Source: JAAELZ01 sp047639475 (lineage in GTDB: Bacteria; Pseudomonadota; Gammaproteobacteria; Arenicellales; Poriferihabitantaceae). From it: a stretch of DNA of 22,361 nt. The notes below the pieces were generated by a model. It was given only the letters and a program-made list of their open reading frames with translations, did no database searches and was not told the DNA's origin. Both the position numbers and the translations under genes were made by a program. Shown here piece by piece: positions 15,322 to 22,361 of the stretch. The stretch's first letter is position 1. The number at the start of each line of letters is the position of its first letter. The stretch spans positions 1 to 22,361 of the forward strand of contig JBLIOD010000049.1 of NCBI GenBank assembly GCA_047639475.1. Direction: 5' to 3'.

Positions 15322-16398
15322 ATGTTAGATGTCATTATAGTCGGTGGCGGACTCAGCGGCTTACATACCGCCGTGCAGCTTTCTAAGTCCGGAAAGCTAG
15401 TTAAGGTTGTAGAAGCAAGAAACAGACTGGGCGGACGAATTTACTCTGCTCCCAGTAAGCATATAAAAATAGGCGGAGTGGATTTAGGCCCATCATGGTT
15501 TTGGCCTGGCCAAACGGGTACTGAAAATCTAATCCAAGAGTTAAATTTGGGCTCGTCAGTATTTACGCAATTCGCTGATGGAGATAGTCTGTTTGAGCCG
15601 GCTGTCGGAAATATTCAGCGAGGTATTTCAGGAATTTCAATGGCAGGCTCTTACCGAATATCAGGAGGGTTGTCCGTAGTCATAAATGCCCTTCGACAAC
15701 GATTGCGCCCACAGCAAATAGAGCTCTTCGCCAAGGTGGTTCGCATTGAGAAAACCCAATCCGGGTGTTTAGTTCATTATCGCGAGGGCAAATCAATTGA
15801 GGGTAAAAGAGTGGTTATCGCATTGCCGCCTAGAGTTGCCGCAAACACCATTGCCTTTACGCCAGATTTGTCGCAAGGCCGAAAAAACGAATTAAATGAG
15901 ATGGCCACATGGATGGCTGGCCACGCGAAAGCGGTCATAGTCTATCAAGCCCCTTTTTGGAAAGAGATGAACCTATCGGGAGATGTATTTAGTCAAATAG
16001 GGCCGCTATCTGAAATTCATGATGCCTCACCCCAGAATGGAGAAGTGGCCGCCCTATTCGGTTTCTTCGATACAGAACCGCAACAGCGGATTCAAACGAA
16101 AGCTGAGCTAGATTTAAGCATTGTAGAGCAATTAACTCGAATATTTGGATCAGTGGCGTCACAACCATTGCAAATTTTATATAAAGACTGGGCGAAGGAC
16201 GATTTAGTGGCTACCCAGTTCGATCAAAAAATTGCGACGCATCATCAGATGAATCGACTTTCCAATATCGTAGAAGCTGATTGGGATCAGCGCTTAATTT
16301 GGTCAGGAACTGAAGTGGCGCCCAGTCGATTTAACGGGTATATCGAAGGGGCAATCGATGCGAGCGAAGCGGCCTTAGTGGCTTTAACTGCTAGTTAA
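15322..16398 (+). CDS. flavin-dependent amine oxidase family protein
   Basis: This 358-residue protein begins with the FAD dinucleotide motif LDVIIVGGGLSGLHTAVQLS, then VVEARNRLGGRIYS, the GR-rich motif of monoamine-oxidase-like enzymes. VDLGPSWFWPG is the family's substrate/FAD region. The C-terminus LIWSGTEVAPSRFNGYIEGA closes the FAD site. Family members oxidise amines (polyamines, aromatic amines, amino acids) to imines with H2O2 release; the substrate here is unknown. It is shorter than typical 450-residue monoamine oxidases but contains both FAD ends. No signal peptide is seen, so it is cytoplasmic. An AGGG-type ribosome site precedes the ATG. It is probably in an operon with the upstream TetR gene and converges on the dioxygenase gene. 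Confidence 0.88.
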   Translation: MLDVIIVGGGLSGLHTAVQLSKSGKLVKVVEARNRLGGRIYSAPSKHIKIGGVDLGPSWFWPGQTGTENLIQELNLGSSVFTQFADGDSLFEPAVGNIQRGISGISMAGSYRISGGLSVVINALRQRLRPQQIELFAKVVRIEKTQSGCLVHYREGKSIEGKRVVIALPPRVAANTIAFTPDLSQGRKNELNEMATWMAGHAKAVIVYQAPFWKEMNLSGDVFSQIGPLSEIHDASPQNGEVAALFGFFDTEPQQRIQTKAELDLSIVEQLTRIFGSVASQPLQILYKDWAKDDLVATQFDQKIATHHQMNRLSNIVEADWDQRLIWSGTEVAPSRFNGYIEGAIDASEAALVALTAS

Positions 16399-16487
16399 TG
16401 GTCGGTTAGTTAGCGCTAAGGCTTGCCCGCTAGAAAGGCCCCCCACAACAAACCTGCCGTGCAGGTACAAAATGGTAGACCTTTACG

Positions 16488-17345
16488 CTATTTAGGGTTT
16501 GCTTGCTGCACAAAAAATGAAGCGCCTGTGGGCACTTCAGGTATTTCCATTTCGTAGGGCGTCGCGCGTACTTTACCCGTTTCTTCACCAGCCACCAACA
16601 ACCCGGCATGTTGGCTAGGCAGCGGGTTGGGCGATAGCGGTACGGCATCCGCGGCCGTTAAGCAGTATATAAATAAAGTTCGAGCTGCATCAGATTGATT
16701 GCTGCTTGAGGCATGCGCCACTCTGCCATGCATTAAACAGGCTGAGCCTGCTTTACCTATACAAGGAATCGCTTGCGCTTGAAATTGGTTGGCCAGATCA
16801 TCACTGACTGCGCCAGTAAAAACGCCATTATGCCAAAGTGAGTGTAACTCGCCTTTATGAGAGCCAGGTGCCAATTGTAGCGGCCCATTCTCCAAGGTGA
16901 CATCATCTATAAAGACTAAAACGGTAATCGTGTCATCATTGCTATGTGGCTCGTAAGTAAAGTCTTGATGCCACTTTACCACTGTTGAGGTTTTGGGTAA
17001 TTTAGAGTTAAATTTACCATGGTGATAACGTACATCGGGCCCGATTAAATCAACCACAGCTTGGGTACTTCCGCCCGATTTAACGACTTCTAGACAGGTA
17101 TCGGAAATTTCGGTGGGCGAAGCAACCCGTCGCAACCCGGGGCGGTCAGCACTATGATCAGATTCAAGATCAAACCGGGGTCGACCATCTTGAGTTTCAC
17201 CATAGGCACGGGCATGCTTTCGGCTCTCATCGACGTAACCATTAAATTCCTCTTGAAGATTCAAAACTTGCTTAGGGCTTATCGCATTTTCAACCAATAA
17301 ATAACCTTGCTGTTGAAACTGCTCCATCTGTGTTTGGCTTAACAT
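16488..17345 (-). CDS. phytanoyl-CoA dioxygenase (PhyH) family protein
   Basis: This is a 285-residue Fe(II)/2-oxoglutarate oxygenase. The start MEQFQQQGYLLVENAISPKQ is the typical PhyH opening. The iron ligands are His126 and Asp128 in VVKWHQDFTYEPH and the distal His in CLMHGRVAHASSSNQSDAAR (His206 or 211), and the Arg of AARTLF would bind 2-oxoglutarate. GPLQLAPGSHKGEL is the conserved strand between them. Bacterial members hydroxylate diverse small molecules, including secondary metabolites and ectoine, so the substrate stays open. It is a single gene, divergent from the CAP-domain gene across 214 bp and converging on the amine oxidase gene. Confidence 0.9.
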   Translation of the reverse strand: MLSQTQMEQFQQQGYLLVENAISPKQVLNLQEEFNGYVDESRKHARAYGETQDGRPRFDLESDHSADRPGLRRVASPTEISDTCLEVVKSGGSTQAVVDLIGPDVRYHHGKFNSKLPKTSTVVKWHQDFTYEPHSNDDTITVLVFIDDVTLENGPLQLAPGSHKGELHSLWHNGVFTGAVSDDLANQFQAQAIPCIGKAGSACLMHGRVAHASSSNQSDAARTLFIYCLTAADAVPLSPNPLPSQHAGLLVAGEETGKVRATPYEMEIPEVPTGASFFVQQANPK

Positions 17346-17559
17346 TGAACTGTAGGAATAACTAAATATCAGATGAGGAGTGTGTCACAAGCCCTTTATT
17401 AGTGGCAAACTTTTTGTTCTTACTTCCCGTCTAATATCATCAACTATTTTTCCACGATCATGTAAAAAGCTGTTTACTCAGCGCCTCTTTTTAGCAAAAA
17501 AAAGAGAATTGGACCCCATTTGAATGCTAAAATAATAGACCACCTAATCTTAAGCTTGT

Positions 17560-18242
17560 ATGTTTATTCGCCAATTAGTTAGTGCTTTTGCTCTCTGTTG
17601 CCTCACCATTGCGGTGAAAGCAGACGATGCGACGCCCCATAACGTGATACGCGATGCTTTGAGTTACGGCAAAACCTTGACAAATTTGGGGCCCCGCGGC
17701 AACACCACTTACAACTTTTCTAAGCAATATAGACCGACTTCACCGCTCTCCAATTTCACCGAAGCGCCACCAGCAGTTACGCCTCGCAATGCGTATACGC
17801 CCACTCTGGCGCTGCAGGCGTAGGGGAAAACTTGTTCGCCGGCACTGGAACCAGTTGGAATGTACAAGATGCGGTAAATGCTTTTGCCTACGAAGCATTG
17901 GGGTATACCTATGGCGCACTACAAGGAACCGAGCAGTGCAATACCTCTGACCCCAATATTCCGACTTGCGGGCATTATACGCAATTAGTATGGGACATCA
18001 CGACGCAAGTCGGATGCGCGGTAAAAACCTGTAGCCCTCTAAAAAATGGAAACGGTGGCAATATATTTGATGGGCGTAGATCTACTTTGGTAGTGTGCCA
18101 ATATTCGCCTCCCGGAAACTGGGTCGGTCAAACGCCTTATGACAGCACCGACGTTAGATTCATTGCTCCAAGCAATCCAAGCAGTCCTACCAATGGTAAC
18201 GCCAGCGCTGCGATTCCACCCATACTATTGTTACTCGACTAA
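17560..18242 (+). pseudogene. CAP/SCP-domain exported protein, frameshifted
   Basis: The first frame encodes a signal peptide (MFIRQLVSAFALCCLTIAVKA) and a start DDATPHNVIRDAL, then runs to a stop at about 17823. The next frame, readable from about 17733, gives SATSSYASQCVYAHSGAAGV, GENLFAGTG, CGHYTQLVWDITTQVGCAVK and LVVCQYSPPGNWVG, the classic CAP signature (HSxxxGENL, HYTQLVW, GCA, CxYxPPGN). The frame change lies roughly at 17740-17760. CAP proteins are secreted and often act on the envelope or on other organisms; activity here is unknown. One frameshift with otherwise good motifs could be a real mutation, an assembly error or, less likely, recoding. The C-terminus is SAAIPPILLLLD, much like the tail of the propeller protein ending at 20599. 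Confidence 0.85.
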
Positions 18243-18271
18243 GAAAGCCAGTTTATGCATTTTTAAACTGA

Positions 18272-18943
18272 ATGAATGCCATTCATTTTTGCCGCACTCA
18301 CTCTGCTTGGCGTGAAAAAGAATCCATTGCGGAGTCAGAGCAGCAATTTAGTTCTTCTGAAACCAAACGGTATCTAACGCTAAGCAATCCTCGCCAGACT
18401 GAATTTGCTATCAGTCGCCTATTGTTACGCGCTGCACTATCTCATAGAGCCGACTTTGATCTATCTAGCTGGCCACTGGAAGAGCGACTCAACAACACCC
18501 CCCTAGTTCAGAACGCGAACTGGGGTGGCGCTATTAGCATCACGCATAGCAAAAACTATCTAGCCTGTGCAATCAGTGATGAAGCCGTTGGAATAGACAT
18601 AGAAGAGCCCCGCGAAATAACCCAGCTTACAAAAATGGCAGCTCGTGTATTCACTCTGGAACAGCAAGATGAAGTATTGACTGCCGATGATAGTAATAGT
18701 CAATTTTTACAACTATGGACCGCGAAGGAAGCGCTATTTAAAGCGCACTCAAGTGCAGGCACCCCCATCCAATTCATGTCAAGCACCCCTCTTGCCGAAC
18801 TAGGTTTTCACACTACCAACCTGCTCAACAAACGCTTATTTGGATCACTTGCTAGCAAACACCCGTTCGATCAGTTTGCCGTTTACTTTTGGCGCAGCCC
18901 CCATCAAGTTCGACAAATATTTATTAGACCCAGTGCCCTATAG
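18272..18943 (+). CDS. 4'-phosphopantetheinyl transferase, Sfp type
   Basis: This 223-residue transferase would move 4'-phosphopantetheine from CoA to a Ser of acyl- or peptidyl-carrier proteins. The diagnostic motifs are present: ISITHSKNYLACAIS, then VGIDIEEPREI (Mg-binding Asp/Glu) and LQLWTAKEALFKA (WxxKEAxxK). The Sfp-type length suits carrier proteins of polyketide, nonribosomal peptide or fatty-acid-like systems. No carrier protein or synthase lies in the window, so its partners are elsewhere. It is 29 bp after the CAP gene and 60 bp before the rhodanese gene, all on one strand. No strong Shine-Dalgarno precedes the ATG. Confidence 0.92.
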   Translation: MNAIHFCRTHSAWREKESIAESEQQFSSSETKRYLTLSNPRQTEFAISRLLLRAALSHRADFDLSSWPLEERLNNTPLVQNANWGGAISITHSKNYLACAISDEAVGIDIEEPREITQLTKMAARVFTLEQQDEVLTADDSNSQFLQLWTAKEALFKAHSSAGTPIQFMSSTPLAELGFHTTNLLNKRLFGSLASKHPFDQFAVYFWRSPHQVRQIFIRPSAL

Positions 18944-19003
18944 CATTGACAAGCAACGCATAGGCGGCTTAAATGCGCCGCAATTCCCAACCGTAACAAC
19001 AAA

Positions 19004-19432
19004 ATGCCAGAAACCACCGAGCCGACTGAACTAAGCCCAAAACAAGCTTACGATCTAACCGTAACTAACCCAAGTGCTTTACTGGTGGATATTCGTTCAG
19101 ACATGGAGTTTTTATTTGTAGGCCACCCAAAAGATGCGGTCAATATTGCTTGGATAGATGAACCTGATTGGACCATCAACCCCAATTTTACGGCTGAAGT
19201 TCGCAAACTGATACTTGGTGGTGTTGCCAGCGATGCGGATGATGCGGTACCGGTTATATTGGTATGCCGTAGTGGCAAACGATCTATGGAAGCGGGTAGC
19301 AAATTATTAGCAGAAGGGTTAAGCAACATCTACTCCATCAAGGGCGGCTTTGAAGGCCCACTCGACGACAACCACCAACGCGGCACACAACAAGGCTGGC
19401 GATATGATGGTTTACCTTGGGCGCAGTGTTAA
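19004..19432 (+). CDS. rhodanese-domain sulfurtransferase
   Basis: This 142-residue single-domain rhodanese has LVDIRSDMEFLFVGHPKDAV at the start, the active-site loop VILVCRSGKRSMEAG with catalytic Cys (CRSGKRS), and IYSIKGGFEGPLD at the end. Such proteins carry persulfide sulfur for thiol and sulfur trafficking. No signal peptide is seen, so it is cytoplasmic. GGFEGPLDDNHQRGTQQGWR is the C-terminal extension seen in a common proteobacterial rhodanese subgroup. It may be co-transcribed with the transferase upstream and the propeller gene downstream, but no functional link is evident. Confidence 0.92.
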   Translation: MPETTEPTELSPKQAYDLTVTNPSALLVDIRSDMEFLFVGHPKDAVNIAWIDEPDWTINPNFTAEVRKLILGGVASDADDAVPVILVCRSGKRSMEAGSKLLAEGLSNIYSIKGGFEGPLDDNHQRGTQQGWRYDGLPWAQC

Positions 19433-19483
19433 ACTTTTTATCCCGTAAGCACCTCGTTATCACCCCTAAACTACTCGCGTAAG

Positions 19484-20599
19484 GTGTTACTTAAACAAGC
19501 AAGGCAACGCCCTTTTCTTGCCTTGATTATCACTGTCATCGCCGTAGGGCTTTGTTTTTTCCTGGCATTCAAGCCCACCACAACACAGTCGCCTGAAGTC
19601 ACCAAACCCATTCTACACCCCGACTTAGTTCGCTCATCATTTTGGTTAAGTAATTTGCATCTGGGTGCCAGCGGACGCGTTTATGGCGCCAGAAAAAAGT
19701 CCCTTCACCGCATTGAAGAAGATGGCACTATAACTACCCGACTTTACCAGTTTCATCATCAAATTCAAGCCATCCATGAACACAGTGACGAATTGTTACT
19801 GGTCGCCACTGACCGAGATTATTGGGATCCTGACACACCTAGTCGCCTTTATAAGTCTGTAGACGGCGGTAAAAGCTTTGAATTAATCAAGGCCATATTG
19901 GGAGGCTCTTTTGTGTGGTGGTCGCTTGCCACTGACAGTCAAGGCACGATTTTTGCAGCCGAATATGGCCCTCAAGGAAAAGCCTGGTCCAAAACTTTAT
20001 GGCGCTCAAATGATAACGGAGTCAGTTGGGACATTAGCTTTAAGGCCTCGGAAAGGGATAAAATACATTTACACAGAATTGCTGTAGATCCCTACACTGA
20101 TGATATTTGGTTAACCGTGGGAGATGGACTTAATCGTCAAATGCTAAGTTCACAAGACCATGGCGACACATGGGAAAAAGTAGCCCCCTTACAAGCCACA
20201 TCCGTTGCATTCAGTAAAGCAGCGATATACTGGGGAAAGGATGAGAAAGGCGAACCCGGTGTCACTCGTTTTGATCGGGAGACGAGAGCTTTTGCCCCTT
20301 ATTTTGACCCACGAGAGTATGGGGATTTCGGCGGCAGCATCTATGATATGACGCGACTACCATCTGGTGACTTCGTTATCCCGTTTATGAAGTACCCTAA
20401 TGATGAGCACAAGGTTTCCGTTTGGTTTGGCAGCGAGAATCAATGGCAATTACTACTGGAACAAGACCATTCGTCTTATGGTTTATCTTCCGTTGCTGGC
20501 CCTGATACTGATGGTTGGGTATACCTATCTGGATATCAATTTAGGGCTTTTCACCACGCTCCCAGTTTACCTTTTATACCCCTTCTTTTACTCGATTAG
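19484..20599 (+). CDS. membrane-anchored Asp-box beta-propeller protein
   Basis: This 371-residue protein has an N-terminal signal anchor (FLALIITVIAVGLCFFLAF) and an extracytoplasmic domain with sialidase/BNR-type Asp boxes: SVDGGKSFELI, SNDNGVSWDIS, SQDHGDTWEKV (S-x-D-x-G-x-S/T-W). This indicates a beta-propeller like YCF48 or VPS10-type repeats; no catalytic sialidase residues are recognised. The start is GTG at 19484, 51 bp after the rhodanese stop, with no ATG upstream in frame and a poor ribosome site. The C-terminus SLPFIPLLLLD resembles that of the CAP protein. It converges with the deacetylase gene, leaving 13 bp between stops. Function unknown. Confidence 0.75.
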   Translation: MLLKQARQRPFLALIITVIAVGLCFFLAFKPTTTQSPEVTKPILHPDLVRSSFWLSNLHLGASGRVYGARKKSLHRIEEDGTITTRLYQFHHQIQAIHEHSDELLLVATDRDYWDPDTPSRLYKSVDGGKSFELIKAILGGSFVWWSLATDSQGTIFAAEYGPQGKAWSKTLWRSNDNGVSWDISFKASERDKIHLHRIAVDPYTDDIWLTVGDGLNRQMLSSQDHGDTWEKVAPLQATSVAFSKAAIYWGKDEKGEPGVTRFDRETRAFAPYFDPREYGDFGGSIYDMTRLPSGDFVIPFMKYPNDEHKVSVWFGSENQWQLLLEQDHSSYGLSSVAGPDTDGWVYLSGYQFRAFHHAPSLPFIPLLLLD

Positions 20600-20612
20600 A
20601 CTCAAGCATGGT

Positions 20613-21557
20613 TTACAACATCGCTTTAACTACCCGATTCCAAGCTAGGGCCAAGTTAGTGCGGTTATACCCACCACCGCCTAAAGCAATCATTCTCCCG
20701 TTACAATATTTGTCTGCCAACAGCGACAACCGCTTAGCAGCATAACCATGCGCTTCGGGAGTGAAGGCCAAATGGGTAATTGGATCACCTTTTACGCTAT
20801 CAGCGCCGGCTTGTAGAATGATCACTTCAGGTTTGCCGGCTTCAACGAATGCCTCGACCTCACCCCATGCTTGATAAAATGCCTGGTCATCACTGCCCGG
20901 CGCTAAGGGAATATTGAGCTTGGTTCCGACCGCAGCGCCTTTGCCGGTTTCACTCGCATCTCCGGTACCGGGATATAAGAATCGGCCGTCTTCGTGTATA
21001 TCAGCGAAAATCATGTTGGGGTCTGTTTCAAAAGCGTAAAAAACACCATCTCCATGATGCGCATCAATATCGATATACGCGACCTTCTTAACATCATATT
21101 GCGCTCTGAGTGTTTCGATTAAAACACCCGCATCATTGAATACACAAAAGCCAGCTGCACTTTCTCGGCTAGCATGGTGTAGACCGGCAATCGGCACGAA
21201 GATTTTATTGCATTGCCCATCCATCATCAGTTTTAGGCCATCTAAGCCTGCGCCCACCACGGTGCTAGCAGCGTCAAATACCCCCTTAAACGCGGGTGTG
21301 TCACCGCCATCTAAAAAGCCGCACCCTGTTTGCGATTGTCGCTTAACTCGCTCAACATAATCATCCGTGTGAAAACGTTTGAGGTCAGCTTCGTCACAGG
21401 TATTCGGACTAAGGATGGCTACCTGCTTATCGATACCTTGCTTTAATGTTTCTTTAAAAAACGCATCCATTCTGTCCGTACCGAATGGATGATTGTTACC
21501 AAAGCCATAAGCCCCGAGAGCGGGGGATAAGTAAAGTGCGACTGTAGAAGCGTTCAT
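20613..21557 (-). CDS. histone-deacetylase family (AcuC-like) amidohydrolase
   Basis: This is a zinc-dependent deacetylase of the HDAC/acetoin-utilisation superfamily. The start ALYLSPALGAYGFGNNHPFG gives the substrate loop, then AGLHHASRESAAGFCVFNDA carries the catalytic His pair. YIDIDAHHGDGVFYAF supplies the Asp and His zinc ligands, and LQAGADSVKGDPITHLAF the second Asp; ALGGGGYN is the C-terminal Gly loop. Length of about 315 residues is slightly short for AcuC. Members deacetylate protein lysines (for example acetyl-CoA synthetase) or small acetylated amines; no acs or acu gene is adjacent. I chose the Met of MNASTVALYL; a Met five codons upstream (21572) is an alternative. It is a single gene. 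Confidence 0.9.
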   Translation of the reverse strand: MNASTVALYLSPALGAYGFGNNHPFGTDRMDAFFKETLKQGIDKQVAILSPNTCDEADLKRFHTDDYVERVKRQSQTGCGFLDGGDTPAFKGVFDAASTVVGAGLDGLKLMMDGQCNKIFVPIAGLHHASRESAAGFCVFNDAGVLIETLRAQYDVKKVAYIDIDAHHGDGVFYAFETDPNMIFADIHEDGRFLYPGTGDASETGKGAAVGTKLNIPLAPGSDDQAFYQAWGEVEAFVEAGKPEVIILQAGADSVKGDPITHLAFTPEAHGYAAKRLSLLADKYCNGRMIALGGGGYNRTNLALAWNRVVKAML

Positions 21558-21572
21558 GCAGTAATCATACAC

Positions 21573-21887
21573 CAGTGCTGCGTCTTTTCAAAAGCCACTA
21601 TGTAAAGCGTCTGTCTCAATAAACGGCTGTCACCTGATTGTTATAACCAGCGAGTGCAGCATAACTCATCGAGCATACGCATAAATTGTTAAAATCAGGT
21701 ATGCAAAAATCATTCACCACACAACGAGTCCTATTGGTCTCAAGATCAGATTTGGATCATCCCATTCTGCATAGCCTTGATGATACAAAAGCACTATTAG
21801 ATTGGAGCTACAACCGTGTAGCTGCTCTCTCAACTAGATTATTATGCTATATTATTTACGAGTTCATCACAGATTACGCAAAGCACC
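21573..21887. other. intergenic region between divergent genes
   Basis: These 315 bp separate the deacetylase gene from the secreted CSLREA-type gene. No gene or RNA structure is supported. A small frame at 21686-21910 has no recognisable domain and overlaps the next start out of frame. Apart from the possible extended -10 listed separately, I see nothing specific. Confidence 0.5.
21845..21853 (+). promoter_or_regulatory. candidate extended -10 promoter element
   Basis: TGCTATATT fits the extended -10 form TGn-TATAAT with one mismatch and lies about 35 bp before the start of the CSLREA-type protein. No -35 is recognisable at the proper distance. The call is by eye only. Confidence 0.3.
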
Positions 21888-22361
21888 ATGCCGCCATTAA
21901 GCCCCTTTAGTAAAACCTGCATTGCAGCGGCTATTGCCCACAGCGTTGCAGCCCCTCTGCAAGCGGCCACGATAACCGTTAATACCTTAGAAGACCCGCG
22001 CGTAACAGTCAATACTTGCAGCCTGCGTGACGCCATCAATTCTGCCAATGACGAAGCAAAACCAGCAGGGTCAAATTGCGTTGATGGCTTCGAAGAAGAC
22101 ACCATCGCTTTTACTGGGCTTAGTGGTGAAATAACACTAAGCAGCACACTACCTACCGTAGAATCCAACATTACCCTACAAGGCCCGGGCCAAGAAAACC
22201 TAACCATCAGTGGCGATGGTGCTCATGGAATTTTGTATGCTAAGGGGGCTAGTGCAACGCTCACTATTGATAGCCTCACCCTTTTTAAGGGCTCTGCCGC
22301 TTACGGCGGAGCGGTTTATGCTTCCTATTCTCCCAGCCTAAGTATCAACAACAGCACACTG
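21888..22361 (+). CDS. secreted CSLREA-type parallel beta-helix protein, 5' part
   Basis: The frame runs from ATG (MPPLSPFSKTCIAAAIAHSV) through a signal peptide with likely cleavage after LQA to the window end (158 codons so far). The mature start ITVNTLEDPRVTVNTCSLRD, AINSANDE is the CSLREA motif (here CSLRDAI), found at the front of many large secreted repeat proteins. Next come IAFTGLSGEITLSSTLPTVE, LQGPGQENLTISGDG and TIDSLTLFKGSAAYGGAVYA, the short-strand, Gly-rich pattern of right-handed parallel beta-helices. Such proteins are usually large surface or released proteins with a C-terminal anchor or sorting signal, which is beyond the window. Function unknown. Confidence 0.85.
   Translation, partial: MPPLSPFSKTCIAAAIAHSVAAPLQAATITVNTLEDPRVTVNTCSLRDAINSANDEAKPAGSNCVDGFEEDTIAFTGLSGEITLSSTLPTVESNITLQGPGQENLTISGDGAHGILYAKGASATLTIDSLTLFKGSAAYGGAVYASYSPSLSINNSTL

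Noticed and set aside
21686..21910. 74-codon open frame before the CSLREA-type gene
   Set aside because: No domain, no ribosome site, and it overlaps the well-supported signal-peptide start in another frame.
1..22361. tRNA, rRNA or CRISPR arrays
   Set aside because: I looked for tRNA arms, conserved rRNA stretches and regularly spaced repeats on both strands and found none I could support.

Overview
The window looks like chromosomal DNA from a marine-type gammaproteobacterium. It is moderately AT-leaning, with a bS21 (rpsU)-yqeY pair, an E3-type dihydrolipoyl dehydrogenase, and a regulator pair resembling the 'proteobacterial dedicated sortase system' two-component system. No rRNA, tRNA or CRISPR array is visible. 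The species assignment is inference only.

Layout. 1-999 is the 3' part of lpdA. 1029-2658 (minus) holds an exported protein of unknown function, yqeY and rpsU. 2767-3792 (minus) is an AlgZ/LytS-type histidine kinase with no partner regulator in view. 3793-4790 has no intact gene: it carries a strong bidirectional terminator, a 14-bp inverted repeat, a fragment of an autotransporter O-heptosyltransferase with an in-frame stop, and an antisense fragment of a D-cysteine desulfhydrase-like gene. 4791-5249 is an exported DUF411 protein.

5323-9775 is the most interesting block. A SARP-type regulator (winged helix, BTAD, TolB-like domain, TPRs) is divergent from a three-gene unit encoding an ABM-like small protein, a SABATH-family methyltransferase and an imine-reductase-like oxidoreductase. 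The shared intergenic region has TTTACG-type heptamers at an 11-bp period, the geometry known for SARP operators. This reads as a small, locally regulated natural-product or small-molecule modification operon.

9963-10973 is a scrap heap: a homocysteine S-methyltransferase pseudogene (frameshift, nonsense codon, truncation) abuts an IS256-family transposase fragment, which abuts an Mrr-type endonuclease fragment. 11129-14018 (minus) is the PdsS/PdsR-like two-component system. 14119-16398 holds a truncated GlxA-type AraC regulator overlapped head-on by a TetR gene, then a flavin amine oxidase. 16488-17345 (minus) is a PhyH-family dioxygenase.

17560-20599 (plus) holds a frameshifted CAP/SCP-domain protein, an Sfp-type phosphopantetheinyl transferase, a rhodanese and a membrane-anchored Asp-box beta-propeller. 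The CAP protein and the propeller end in nearly the same hydrophobic-acidic tail (...LLLLD). 20613-21557 (minus) is an AcuC-like deacetylase. The window closes inside a secreted CSLREA-type parallel beta-helix protein starting at 21888.

Overall, intact housekeeping and regulatory genes alternate with at least six broken genes, so this is a chromosomal region that has taken in and then decayed foreign DNA around an old IS256 insertion.
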